This document shows, piece by piece, positions 38,580-51,459 of a stretch of DNA of 64,000 nucleotides. The notes below the pieces were generated by a model, which was given only the letters and a program-made list of their open reading frames with translations, ran no database searches and was not told the DNA's origin. This stretch comes from Zonotrichia leucophrys gambelii. Lineage: Eukaryota > Chordata > Aves > Passeriformes > Passerellidae. The stretch is taken from positions 8,370,001-8,434,000 of the forward strand of contig NC_088175.1 of the NCBI RefSeq assembly GCF_028769735.1. The letters are read 5' to 3'. Position numbers and translations under genes: made by a program. Numbering within the stretch: position 1 is the stretch's first letter; every line of letters begins with the position of its first letter.

Positions 38580-39659
38580 AGCAGGGATTACTGCATCTGA
38601 AATGCCTATGTTAGAATAAATGTAAAAAACAATGTTGATGATTAACAGTATTTCAGTTAGGCCTTCAATCTGTTTTCCAGATAATGCAAACAATAGCATG
38701 TTCTGAAGGCAGAGTAGGAAACAGGACAGGAGACAAGGTTATTTACTGATTGGGTATTTCATACCAAAATAAATTGTAAGGATACAAAACTAATGAAAGA
38801 TTAAGGAAAGCAATAAAGTATTCCAAAAAGATTATTTCACACACACACATAGGCATACACACAGAGACAAAGAGAAGAATTAAGCTTGAAATCCGCTCTG
38901 TTCACATTAAACCCAGATGTTTGGACTTTGTGCAAGTGGAGTGTGGAGTAGCTGCAGAGAGGAAATCCAATCTGAAGCTGCCGCCAAGCTGGATGTGGGG
39001 CCTTTATGTAGCTCTGGTACAACTCCCTCCAGAACCAAGGGGCAGAGATAGATTGTTCCTGCAGCCTCTGACAGGCACCTGTCCTCCTCTCCTCCACCAG
39101 CGCTCGCCCCTCTCCCTGTAACTGCAGGCACCCTGTGGGTTTCAACAAATCTCATTTAGGATACATTGCCCCGAACTGAATTCTTTCCACCAAAATTAAT
39201 TTCCCACATATGCATGCAGAGTCAAACTTCATTAAAAAGAATGAAAAGTTGCTCCATAATAATTATCAGAAAGCAGATTGTTTATAAAATGTAATGAAGT
39301 ATTTATCCAGTTTTTGTTTTGCTTCTGAATTCTGAAGCAACATTAAAAACATGTCTTGCATCTCTTTTGAAAGGTTCAGTGTCTCCAGTATAACACATTC
39401 CAGACTGACAGAAAAGGATAAGGATATTTGTATACATAGATATAGGTGATATTGATATACAGCTGTAGACACACACACATATTGCATTGTTTACATAATT
39501 TATTTCTCAGCTGAATCTCTTAAGGGTCCTGATACAATGCAATAACTCCCTTATTCAGAATTCTGCACACAATTTCCAACAAGTACTTAAACATGCTTTA
39601 ATTTTATTCCTGGAAATCTTAAAAGCATTTAAAAAGCTGTTACTCTCTCTTAGAAGAAG

Positions 39660-39860
39660 AGCCCACAATATGAATATGAATACTGGATTAACTATTAAGG
39701 CTAATGTAACATGTTAATAATACAGCAGGTTCACGCTGCTGGTTGCTTTTAATAACACAGCAATACACTGAAATTCATGATACCTGGCAGAAATTGTGTC
39801 TGTAGCCTCATATAATCACATTTAGGAGCTGCTTTCAGACTGCATTCACTCAACTCAAAT
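39660..39860. promoter_or_regulatory. Candidate conserved non-coding element
   Basis: A repeat-free stretch with TTAATAATACAG, CTTTTAATAACAC and TTCATGATA-type sites and balanced composition. It directly precedes an ancient-repeat-like piece. No reading frame is open across it. Motif texture is the only evidence. Confidence 0.3.
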
Positions 39861-39880
39861 TTTAGACAAACAAAAACAAA

Positions 39881-39962
39881 AGCTTTATACTTACATAGCA
39901 TCTTACATCTGAGGATCTTAAAGTACTTTAATTTCCCATAGTATTAACCTAATATGACAGTC
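39881..39962 (+). mobile_element. Possible ancient L3/CR1- or MIR3-like fragment
   Basis: The string CATCTGAGGATCTTAAAG followed by TACTTTAAT resembles the ending shared by old amniote LINE L3 and related SINE copies (TGAGGATCTCAAAGCACTTTA type). The match covers only about 40 bases, so the call is tentative. Confidence 0.4.
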
Positions 39963-42900
39963 TTCTCATATTCTCTTTTATTTGTATTTGGCTTTTCCCC
40001 TGCCTTTTGTCTTCTCTCATACGCACTGCCTATATACATTTATTCCTGCTTCTTTTATCTATACCTGTATAGATTAATTCCTTTTGATATGTCCAGACTT
40101 CATGCACTTGTGTATCTACAATGAGTTCCTGCCTTCAGATTTATATCAAATAAAGAAAAACAATTTCTAGAATTAAAAGAAATACACACAAACCCCAGCA
40201 ACACTGCTCTATATCTTAAATGTGTGTCTTTGTAGTATAAAACATCAAACCTCATTACAGAACAATGGATGAGATTGTTGGTAATTATGGCTTAGAAGAA
40301 AGATTTTAACTTTCCTGGCATAAAAAGCACCTTTCTTTTCTTTTTTTTTTTTTTTTCTTTTTTGTTTTTTTTACCTTGTTTTTTTTCACAGCCTAAGCTG
40401 AAATTTTTGAGGGGGCAAAGGGAGGGGAATTTCTGGGACCTGATTAGGGAGCAGAACTGACCATGACACCAGTCCCATTCCTCCACAGAGGAGTGTCTGA
40501 TCTTAAAGGAGGCCATCAGCTGGAGCTGGGGATTTGACTTAGAAAAGATCCTCCTTTGCCATCAGGAACCTGAAAGTGGTCAGAGAAGTTACACCCAACA
40601 CAGAAGGTGTGTCTCAATGTCCAGGAAGTCAAATACAGCTCGAAAGGTGGGTTGACCATCTTCAGTATGTAAGTCCCAGACAGCTTGGCTTGAAAAGGGT
40701 TGTTATTCTCAGCTGGTTATTTAATGAGAATACTCCTGTTTTTCATATAGGAATCTAAAAAAACAAGCTTATGGATGAGGTGTGTCTAGCTAATTCAGTG
40801 CATTTTCATACAGGATCTCATTTAAAGACAAAGATTCTGCAATAAATAATAGTTGTGGGAAAAAAATTTCCCAGAAATAAAAATTTCTTCCTTTCAGATT
40901 GGCTAACTCACAGAGTTAAAAAATCTACTTTTATAGAGTAAGATTACATTTCTTGTTATCTATGTACATAGCATAATCCTTTATAAAACATTAGTTTATT
41001 GTCCAAATATATCTCTTGTGGCATTAGCTTATGCTGTCTGATCAAGAATGATCTATTGTCAGTTTTCTGTTGTCTCTCCTCAAAAGTTTTGAATGTCTTG
41101 TTCTCATTTTCTTGTAAGAAATAATAGCTACCACATAATAGATAACAATAAAAACATTTTGTTTGCTTTTGGATGGTGGAAGTGTAAAACACTATGTTAC
41201 ACAAGCAGTCACAGGTATTGTATTAATTATTTAGTAACACATATCTCTTAATTAAAGTTCCAAAAATAACCAAACAAAAAACAACAAAACCAAAAACAGT
41301 AAATAGAAAGAGGTCAAGGAGCCTAGAAAGTGCCCATAGAATTGATGCCATTCAGAATCTGTTACAAGAAGAACCTTACAATTTATTTTGAAATTAAAAC
41401 TCCTTTTATGCTTATTAAAGGGGGGGATGGGAGGGGGGGATAGCAAGGAGACCTCAGATCAGAATATGTGTATTTAAACAAAGTATTGGGTTTTGTTGTG
41501 GGGCAAATCCAAAACCAAGAGAGGCCTATTTTTCTCGTTCTGGTTTTCATATTAAAAAAATGTTCCAAGAACAACTATTCTCATGAGGTTTTGGCTCAAG
41601 ATGGCAGGAATTTTAGGAAAAAACAGATGATCTCACAAGACCTCCGACATCCAAAGCAGAAAAAAAATATCACAAGTCAGTTTCTGCCACATGCCACTAC
41701 TCAGGGCCAAAAATCTGCTTAGAACAGTCTAAAGAAATGTTGGGCTATTGAACTAAAAATAAAAATTTTGGAGTTTTTTTTACTCTTAGGCTTAAAATCT
41801 AAACAAAAATCTGACCACAAGATGAGTACGGTCTGCTCAGACTCTAACTGTCACATATGTCATCGATGACCGAGTCTCACATCTATTGTTGATGACCTAC
41901 TGGATGAAAAATAAGCATTCAAGGAAAGAACATAGCAAGAGGAGAATCCTATTACAAAGAGGGTAATATATTTCCATATGCCAATAATTTAGCATCAAAT
42001 TGCAAATGATGACACAAAGTACCCAGATCTTTATTGTGACAAGATGTGTGGGGAAGAAAGAGGCCAGAAGACAGTTTCATCATAGATATATAGACTGGTG
42101 GAACTGATTTTAAACAGCAATTTTGTCCAGCTTAGGAAACTGCTGTCTTCAGTTTTGTGGTCAGCAAAGGCTGATAGGGTTCACAAACAAGATTCAATTT
42201 GCACACACTCAATATCATGCACACAGTTGCATATGGATTCAGGTTGAACTGTGTGAATATTTACAAGTCTATTTTCAAAAATAAGGTACTTGACATGGAG
42301 TTGACATTGAATAAAATCAGTTGGGTAGTCTAAAATTATATAATGTCAAAAGAGGCTTTCAACACCATGTTCTCTGGACCCAAACCTTGATAGGTGCAAG
42401 ATGACACATATCCATTTATTTCAGTGTCTATTTTATGCCAGCTTTGAGCCTGATCTTATGTATTTGTTGTACATAACCATATTCTCTGATTTGCTAAAAA
42501 TAACACCATACAATTGAGAGATGTCAGTTTTGGAAGAGGATTTTCTGTAACATTCTGAAATTTTTCTAAAATGAGAAACTAGAACATGAATACTCTTTGC
42601 CAGACTTCTAAGCTATGAGTGGAGAGAGGGGATCATAGATGAAAATATATCAACTCATGAGTGCAAGACAGATATTTATGACATGACTCGCTGTAGCCTT
42701 GTAGAATGAAAGTGAGATTAATAAAATGTGTGCAGAGGAGTGTGCAAACTGTTGCATCCTCTGAATTCATTGAAGATGACGTGAAAAAGTTGTTTGGATG
42801 CTTTATTATGTGTGGATATCCTATAAAAAATGCTAGTCTGGAAATAAAAGCGGCCAGAGATAAAGATGAGCATGATGGGGTTGACAGTCCAATTAAACTT

Positions 42901-45900
42901 GAAAACCTCTTTTTATGTTACACATTAAAAATCATGTTCGAAGCAATAAACAGAATGAATAAACATAGTATCATTGTATGTGTATTATGCATCTATAAAA
43001 GTAGAACACAAGACTCAACTATAGTATTTCACTGGTGTTTAGTTATTATAGGAAATGTGACTGTATTGCAGGAGGGGTTTGGTATAAGATAACCTTTAGG
43101 TTGACACATGCCCTTAAATAAGTCAGCAGAGTCTCTAATTTTCTCAATTCAGCCTTATTAGGAGGACTTAGTTCTCTTAAATATATTACAAAAGAAAAAG
43201 GGATTAGGATGAAGAAAGGTCAATAAAGAACTTATAGATCCCTTCAGTAACTGAAGGAAAAAACTCATTTGATCCCTTGGGTTTGAACCACTGAGTTTCA
43301 ACCCTGTGTTTTCTGGTCCCTTTTTTCTCCTGTGACTTGTGCAGAGCTGATTTGCTGTCTCTCAGGAGGTGCCTGGTCCATGTATCTTACCTGTAACACC
43401 CTGGTTATTCCACTGTTCCTCCAGGAGCATTTGAAAGGGCAGTTTGGGAAGGACCTGGGCTGAAACTCTTACATAACTGAATTAAACAGGGAACCACCTA
43501 ACAGGATAATATGCAATTTTATACCCCTTTTAATTACTTCAGGTGGGTTGAAGTCAGTATGTGAGATACCTAGCTGGAAAACCTCATGACTTTGCAGATT
43601 AATCCATTGACCAAACAAGATACCTACTTCCATGTCATTCACATGAAGAAACAGATGCCTCTGACTCTAACTCTGATAATAATTGCAACTCCTTCTTGTT
43701 CCAGTGGCATAAAGCATAGCCAGTGATTTCTTTATATGACACTGGACAATTTTTCAGCCAAACTAAGGTGAAACACAAGAGGAGACAATTTGGATTATTG
43801 TCTATCTGCAAGTGTTTGTGTGCAGCAAGATGGGAGTAAGTTCATTCTCCCTGTGCTCTGCCAATGCTACACCAAGAGGCCAAACACCAGAAGTTTCAGA
43901 AGGGAGGCAGAATATGATATATAACCAGGTGTCTCTGTGTTATTACCTTTTTTTGACCCACCTCAGATAGGTGGGAGATAGTTTAAACTGGAGTACCAAA
44001 AAGGCAATGTAAATGAGTTGATTTGCGCATACAGCTAATGGATCAATGAAGTCAAATTTTACACCTACTCCTCATATGTTATTCTCAGAAAACATTTTTC
44101 TCCCTAGTGAAAAATATTACTAAACCAGTTTTTTTTCATTGTTTACAATTTTTCTATAGATTTCTTCTATCAGTATCCAAACTATCCTTTGTCTCTCAGC
44201 AGAAATGGGAAATTTTAAACAAAAAGCAATCTTAAAAAAAATAAATAAAAATTTACCATTCATCAGAAATCCATTATCCAAGAAAAAAAAATCAAATAGA
44301 TATTGCTTTAGAATCTCTTGACTGACTGTGGTTTTCAGCCCTTATTTGCCTGCTATTATTAATGGTTTTGTTATTATTAGCCCTGGTTGTTTCAGACAAG
44401 CAAACACTTCCTAAAGCAACATTATAGAACAGCATTTCATTAAATTAAAATCACTAAAATCTCTTAAAAGACATCTTATAATGGGAAAATATGAGAGAAA
44501 TGGAGCACTGGGAAAGCTCACACTGAATTTTAAAGCCCATCTGACTGTTGTGTGACATATAAGCACATTGTGTTGTATGCAGCATTTTTACCTTACACAA
44601 TGGTTTAAAAATATTGTGTTTTAGTTTTTTTCTTCCATTAAAAATTTCATACAAAGTCATGCATGCTAATTGAAGTGGATGTGAGTGAAATGCAACCCTT
44701 GGATTTTATTATGTGAATTTAATTCAGGAAAAGGAGGAGGGGGCAGGGGAAAAAGGCATCTCAACAAATTGCTGTGGATTTATTTTCTTCATTTATATTA
44801 GGTTACCCAGAATGAAAAGGTGCCCAATGGATGCTAGATATAATAGCCAGAGAGTTTAATATGATTTCTGCTGCAAGAAAAACTAGACTAGATAAAAAAA
44901 TCCATATCTTAATGATAGGTAAATAATCCTTTAGTATCTCAGATGTACATGCTACAGGCAGCAACTCTGTGTTCATGAAAACTCTTTTATTCTTGTATGC
45001 CATTACTGCAGAGATATTGCTATATTGGTAGATATATTCCTACACTGATAAATAGGCTGCATAAACAATATGCCCCCCCATAAGCAAGATAATGCTAGTA
45101 CAGTCTAGCAATAATAGCTCCCCTGCAGGAGGCTAGATTTTTCCCTTTTTCTAAATGCTAACAAGAACAGTTCTAAGGTTATCCACGTAATGAAAAACAG
45201 GGGTAAAATAAGTGCAGTGCACAGAAGTCTCTTTCCCTCATCTCTTCTACCTCAGGTGATAATGTCGAAGATTTCCTTATCCCCATGTACTCTGATGGCA
45301 TGTGTGTGTTCATGTGTCTCTGCGCATGTGTATAAGGTATTTTCTTATTTAATAAATAAATGTGTGCACTTCCCCAGTGTCAATAAAGTTTTAGCTGCCT
45401 GTGAGATCCCTGTGTATATTGGATAGCTACTTCATTTCAAAGATTCTGATGAAGTCCATAATCCACGGGAATGTAGCACAAGTCCCTGCATGAGGTACTG
45501 TGGAGTAAGCTGCTAAGAATCACTTGCAGCTCTGCATGGAGCCATATAGTTCTCTTTGATAAGTTGCCCAACCTGAGAAAGCTGAAAATATGTCCATTAT
45601 TGTGAAGACTGTTGAAAGAGTATTGGATTATTAGTCTGGCTAGTGACAAGATCTTGGAGACTGATTTAGGTAACATACATTGTTGATCATACTTTTAAAA
45701 AAGAAGTCTCTTTAATTTTCAAGTTACTAAAAGACAGATTTTTGAATGGTAGACTTTTAGTATTAAAATTTACGTCTGCTTCATAACAGTTGTCTGTTTT
45801 TTAGAGGATCTAGACAGCGACACAATATCCTGGCATTCAGAGCTGCATACACAGCTTCTGTCTCTGTTCACACACACAAGTGCACCAAGGTAGCCCTGGT

Positions 45901-45994
45901 TTAGGGATACTTCCACTCTGTGGGAGCTGATGAAGGGACAGTCAATGCCATTGCCATTGTTTTGCTCTACCTTTCTTTGTTCTGGAGAAAATGG
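39963..45994. other. Unique AT-rich sequence, no gene supported
   Basis: It holds a T-rich tract at 40336-40388 and an A/C tract at 41258-41300. A perfect 12-base palindrome, GTCATCGATGAC, lies at 41859-41870. The plus-strand frame at 42706-43092 (128 codons) has no recognisable domain and is of chance length. A stretch at 44320-44720 has TAATTG and octamer-like sites but is not strong enough to list separately. Confidence 0.55.
40336..40388 (-). repeat. T-rich tract, possible minus-strand poly(A) tail
   Basis: Runs of T, the longest about eighteen, interrupted by C and G. On the minus strand this would be a poly(A) tail. The sequence it would belong to (40389 to about 40560) is somewhat GC-richer than its surroundings, and its peptide is not recognisable. 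Confidence 0.7.
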
Positions 45995-46369
45995 TGTCGG
46001 GAATATTTTTGCCTGATGTCCAGGAGAAATGACGAGGAGGACCCCATGGATATTTCAAGGCTAATTAATTACTTTATTATACTATATTATTCTATGTTAT
46101 ATTACACTATATTAGATTACATCTAAACTGAATCTGCACAAGCACCCAACTTAACTGCACAGAATCTTGTGACTGCTGACTGACTGAATGTACATGTGCT
46201 TGGGCCTGATAGGCCAGGGAAACAAAACACCATCACTTTGGGCAAAAAATCTCTGTATTGCATTCTAGTTTGGTACAACACAGGCATAGCAAGATTAGAA
46301 TTGTTTTGATCATTCTTTTCTCTACTTCTCTCATTGCTTCTCTCAGGTTCAGAGAATGTGAATCCCACA
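45995..46369 (+). mobile_element. ERVK-like solo LTR with 6 bp target-site duplication
   Basis: A 375-base unit starts TGTCGGGAAT and ends AATCCCACA. Its ends are an imperfect inverted repeat (TGTCGGGA against TCCCACA). It is flanked on both sides by the identical hexamer AAATGG (45989-45994 and 46370-46375), which is the duplication length expected of ERVK-type (beta-retroviral) integrases. Internally it has an AT-rich promoter-like stretch near 46070-46120. No viral coding sequence is present, so this is a recombined solo LTR. The intact duplication suggests a fairly young insertion. The strand is assigned by similarity to songbird LTRs that I recall starting TGTGGGA, and is less certain than the boundaries. 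Confidence 0.85.
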
Positions 46370-46375
46370 AAATGG

Positions 46376-46640
46376 GGTAGAAAAGCGCAGTCCCATATCC
46401 AACTCTCACACCAGTTTACGAGGCTGTACGAGTGATTGGCCAGGCAGAGGACTGTGATGCTCTGTACCTGGACAGTGCACTGGGCTTTGCATACCTCTGT
46501 TGCTGCCAGCAAGACCTGGTTCTTGCTGAGCTGTGCATCCAGTGCCTTGTGCTGCCTCTCCCACTGTCCTTGCAGTAATCACGGTCTCAGGGCCCACAAT
46601 TGCCTCATCTCACACCATGCAGGTGGCCACTAGGTCAAGG
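46376..46640 (-). pseudogene. GC-richer patch, possible decayed gene copy (unidentified)
   Basis: This patch is clearly richer in G and C than its surroundings. On the minus strand it keeps a coherent open frame that would read through LLAATEVCKAQCTVQ and ITVLCLANHSYSLVNW. A second minus frame is open as well. The amino-acid mix is more protein-like than the Phe/Lys-rich chance frames elsewhere. It ends at the LTR insertion, and the sequence on the far side of the LTR (about 45780-45990) might continue it. I cannot name a parent gene. An unrelated repeat family is an equally good explanation. Confidence 0.25.
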
Positions 46641-49600
46641 CTTCCCTGGGCTTTGATCAGTAAAATTCTGCCATGTGGGAAAACTAATTTTTTCCTCCTT
46701 CATAGGGTCACACATTTTGTCATGAATCAAGCAGGAAGAGGAAGAGGAAGGAAGGAAGCAGAAAGCTGGTGCATAAAAAAGGCACTGATGTGGCAATTGC
46801 TTTGGAAATGCTTTGCTTTACAAGTCCCCACATTGTTATCCATCTTCCCCTCCTCTCACAGAAACCACAGTAACAAACATAACAATGCATTAGCTTAGAG
46901 GTTTTTAAGGAAATGAATCTTGTTTTCCTTAAGTGTGCTCCATTCTCTGCTTATAAAGGAATAGAGGTTGAGAGGAAGAATGTAGGTATATGAGTAGTTT
47001 AAGTATCATCATTCACAACACAATGTAAATCCATTTTTATAATTTCTATCATATAAAGGCTATCCCAAAAGGCTTTACTGTGTTAAATAAAATATTAACT
47101 GAAGAATAAAACAACCATTAATAACAAGATGGAGGTAACATTCAAAAAGTCAAAAGACAAAGCTTTTTAATTTTTATTTTCAGGTTAAATTTGGAAAATC
47201 ATGGGTATTCTGGTAGACAGAGAAATGGCTGTCTGTTCCAAATGACTGCAGGTAGGAGGAGAAGAATGTTTTCCACCCAGGAATGGGAAATACACCAGTA
47301 TCAGATAGCACTAAGGAAACAAAGGACCTAGAAGAAGACAAAGGCACAAGTGGAAAAACAGGGACAAGAATTCATTCAAACCTAATTAAATTCCACCCAG
47401 TGGAAACAAGCTTTCACCTCTGAGCTTAGAAGCCAAAGCATTTGGATGGATTTGCATAGTATGTAATGCAAAACTTGCTTTCACATAAACTTCCAGTAAG
47501 TTTTCATGAGAAATCCAAAACTCAGTCTGAGTTTGCCATAAAATGTAACCGGATTCTTAAAATTTTTAATTCAGATAAATCAGAGTTCTCTTCTGTACAT
47601 TGCATTATACTGGAACACAAGTTACAGAGGGTCTGAAATCCCTGTTTGAATGGTTCTATACCCATTAAGCTTCAGAGCCACAATTGCCCTGTTCTCCTAT
47701 TCATCAGGTTTTGACAATTCCCCTTGCGAAACATTAACACAATGCAGAAAAGAAAGATATTCTACCTCACAGAGGAGTTTAGGAATTCAAAACTAGTTCT
47801 GACTTTGAGAAAAAAAATAGGTTGTTGTCAAACTCCCCATGAAGTTAAATAATTAGAAAATAATAATTTCAGAGCATTCACATGGTAGTGTTTGCTTAAT
47901 TTTTAATGTTGATACATTTATTATCTGAATTTTTAAAAGCTGGATTTCTTTTTAAATGACAAGTCTAAGTGTTCAATTCCAAGAAATGTAGGAATGGGAT
48001 GTTTTGGCAGAATCAGAAGAACTTCCTGGTTTTTCCTCTACATGAAATTGTTGCAAAACTTGCCCAGTTTCACAAAGATTTTCATTTTTTGACAGAATCT
48101 TAGATTGCAAAAGAATATAGGTCTATTGAATTTTCTTCAGCTTCCTATGAGCCAATGATGTATTTCTAAATATTAATATTACTTCATAAATCAAAAGAAA
48201 ATCAGATCTGGCTGTTAATTTATCTGTTTCCTGTGATATTCCTACTTTTTCTTCTTCCTGTGATTTTGCTCTCGTTACTTTTCGGCAGCAACAGTGGCAG
48301 TCAGAAACCTGTCTTTTGTTGTAGAGCCATATCAGGACACATATCAGGGTTTGGTAGCCGCTGCTCAGCCCAGTGGGCTCTTGGCACCCTCAGTGCTACA
48401 GTGCTGATGGGAGGGCTCAGTCAGGTGTGTGTATTTGACTGAAGTTGAAACAGATGTGGGCTTTTGGGAAGGGAGGAGTGCATCTCTCTTCTCCTGTTCT
48501 TACAGGCAGTACCAATCCTCAGGATGAAATTCTCCCCTGGAGATCTAAGTGGGACGTTTTTTAGAGGGGGCAAAAGACAAGGAAGGATACAGACCAATGT
48601 TTCTGATGTGGATCATCTATCTTCTGCATCTGTCAGCTTCCTTATCTTCTTAGTGCCTACCTGCTGGCCAGAGGAATTAGGACTGAGGAATTGAGGGAGG
48701 CCAGAGAAATTAGGTCTGACTACTTTGGCCCTCCTGATGAGAAATGCCTTCAGCAGGAGAACTTGAAGTCCCATGGCCCATCAGAGGTCATATTACTCCA
48801 CACATGGATGACAATAAAACAGCCACCCCAAAACCAGGATGACTGTCCTTCACAGTCATTACAGCAGTTGTTCTTGGCTGTTTCCTCTGTTCACTAATTT
48901 TTCTCCCCCTTCTTAAGCTTTTTTTCACCTAGAATCTTCCACATCAGAAAGATCAGGTTTGTGTTTTTCAGTCTCAAAGTCAGCATATGGGTTTTAGGAT
49001 AAACAAAGCACTGCAAACTGGAAGAGGACAATAAGGAAGTGTGAGGTGGTGATGACAGCAACAGGGGTAGGTTTGTTAACAGTCACAGGAGGTAAAAACT
49101 TAGAAATTTTCTTTAAGTCCTTGATAAATGACAATATTATTGCTATATTCTGGAATGAAATATCACTTAAAATTCATGACTTTTAAACAATTAATTACAT
49201 TTACATGAGTTTTCCCTTTGCAGTTCTTTCACAGTACTATACTTTTCCATTTTATAGGAAATGAAACTCTGCAAAACGTTCTCTAGGCAATGAAAATAAA
49301 CTTCCATTGGAGTTCAAAGTAGCATGTAAAATATTTTTCTATTTGCACTAGCAAAAAAAAAAAAATTATGCAACTATCATATAATGAAAATTATCTTCTA
49401 GACCAGTGTTGAATAAAATGCAAGAACAAAGGCAGTGGGAATCTACCACTTCAAGTGGCAGAGATCCTACAAGAAAAACTGATGCCAGCAGAACTCCCCA
49501 GTTCACAAGCCCTGAATAACCTGGGAAACATCAGATTCTGGTACTGCTGACTTTGCATGTGAGTGGCCACAAAACTATGAGAGAAACTCAAGCTCCTACA

Positions 49601-50175
49601 CTGGTTCTGTTACTGTCTCTTCAATACATCATTACTGAAAGGAGAAGTTACATAGGAACTGAGATTTAGTCACCACTGCCTGTGGCACACATCATTCACA
49701 AAAATTCAATTGCAAGACAGTGTATTCTCGGACTCTGGGAAAAGATGATACATCAGAACTAATAAATGCAGGGATAGAATTGTTTAAATTAGGTCATTAA
49801 GTTACTCATAATGTATTACAATACTCACAAGAACTCGACAACCTTGCATTTCTGTGAATTGCTAAATTATTGTATGTATTCCTGATACATTCTTGTTAGC
49901 ATTTGAACACTCCTGGGCTCTTGTACCTGCTGCCCTCAATTACTTCAACAAGGAATATTTCTTTCTTGGCTCTGTTACCTCTTCCACCTGCTGGAAAGGA
50001 TGGGAAAAAAAATGTCACAGTACAGGTAAATGAGAATCCTGAGATGTTTTCACTTACTGAAGGATGGAAAACATCAGAAATTTCTCCCTTTTGAAAGCAA
50101 TAGAGAGCAGAGCTATTGAAATGATCAGATTTTGAGACATAAGTTCTATAATCAGAAAGCTTATTCATTTTTTAA
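46641..50175. other. Unique AT-rich sequence, no gene seen
   Basis: No transposon or RNA gene recognised. A short GGAA-rich purine run lies at about 46735-46760. Open frames are short and without domains. Confidence 0.6.
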
Positions 50176-50440
50176 CAGAGCTGCCTAGCTCAGTGGCAGC
50201 ATGGCTGGAGTCAGAACTCCTGGGTTATTCTCTTCTTTCCATCTCTGGCTCACTTCTTGGCCTTGGAAAAAGCTTTCTGTCAGGTTTGGGAAAACTTCTG
50301 TCCTAGTTTCCTCATCTGTAAAACAGGCTAGATTGATAAACACTTACTTTCCAAGGCAGCTCACTGGGCTTTGTGGGATTCTCTGGATGATGCTTGTAAA
50401 TGTAAATGAGTTCTGTGAATGTCAAAAGTTCTTACATTAT
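50176..50440 (+). mobile_element. MIR SINE
   Basis: The order of MIR landmarks is preserved over about 260 bases: GGCTGGAGTCAGAACTCCTGGGTT, a TCTCTGGCTCACTTCTTGGCCTTGG segment, then the core TAGTTTCCTCATCTGTAAAA. The 3' part with GGGATTCTCTGGATGATG and TGTAAATGTAAATGAG follows. Divergence is high, as expected for an element active before amniotes radiated. It is the best-preserved ancient SINE in the window. Such copies survive in birds mainly where substitution is slow or function has been gained. Confidence 0.78.
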
Positions 50441-51459
50441 AATGTCATGACTTTACGTACAGTTCAGGAACTTTATACACAGATCCCAGGGCACATGTCA
50501 TCCTGGGAAATAGAAGGGCTGGAGTAAATATTGGAGCAAGGAGAAAAGGATGCTTAAATGGGAAAAAGAAAATTACTTGTGGGGGAGACAGCACCATGAG
50601 AGTTTCTGCTATCTGCAGTCTTACCCAAAATAATCATTTGTGCTGCCATTCCAGCTAGAAACAGGTTACAACTTCATATAAGCACTCACAGAACTGAGGC
50701 TTGAAGAAAACAGGAAATAACACTTTTATTTGGGGTTTTTTTTGGGTTTTTTTTTTGAGATTCTAGCTGTTGGGAGCACTATTCACTTCATGGTGGAGTA
50801 TGGGAGAACCATAGGGTCCTGTGTGGGAGTCCTCCAAGAAAAAAAATCCCCTTTACAGTCTGTTTCATCTGAGTCATTTCTCTTTTGAATCATGAGGTTG
50901 ATTACACTTGCCTTCGGCACTTTACTAACCCATGATAAAGATGTAGCTTGAAATCCCCTCAGCACTTCCTCTGGCTGATTTTATTGAGCATATGGGGGTA
51001 GACAAAATCCTAACCTGCACAAATATATTCTTTTTTGAGGAGTTAGACACCTACCCCCTCTAGAATTGAGAGGATGCTGCCAGACTGTGTCTGTCCCCTC
51101 TGAATTTGGCGTAACTTCCCCCAAGTCCCTCCCACCTTGGAAATGATTTTGCAATGCCTAAAATAGACTGTTGCCTGGCCTACCTGTGAGAGGAAATGGA
51201 GCTGAGAGGGTAGAGACTGAAAATAGTTACATGTTTTGTCTGTTGTGGTGAGCATAACTTTAGTGAACCAGCACCATCAGCCAAGTTTCTCACTGTTTCT
51301 TTTTAGGTGTTCTAATCTCTACTTGCTTATTTATTGAACAGCCCTCCACATTTACCAGGGTTGATGAGGTAAAGAAGGGAGGAAATTTATAAAGCTGGAG
51401 CATTCCCATAGATTTGCTATGGAAGCTTCTTTTTAATTTTTTTTCTGAAAATAAAGGTC
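50441..51459. other. Unique sequence, no gene seen
   Basis: A T/G tract lies at 50727-50757. Nothing else is recognised. Confidence 0.6.
50727..50757 (+). repeat. T/G-rich tract
   Basis: Three T runs of five to ten bases separated by GGGG and GGG. Confidence 0.85.

Larger units (their letters stand above)
34111..39659. other. Unique AT-rich sequence, no gene seen
   Basis: It contains a T/G tract at 35089-35130, an (AT)n run at 38561-38579 and a small (CA)n at 38838-38849. A GC-richer patch at 38920-39130 has open frames on both strands but no recognisable protein similarity. No transposon family was recognised. Confidence 0.6.

Noticed and set aside
41859..41870. Perfect 12 bp palindrome GTCATCGATGAC.
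   Set aside because: A single short palindrome in 64 kb is not unusual, and no repeat or operator-like context surrounds it.
42706..43092. 128-codon plus-strand frame.
   Set aside because: No recognisable domain, weak start context, and a length that AT-rich random sequence of this size would give about once or twice.
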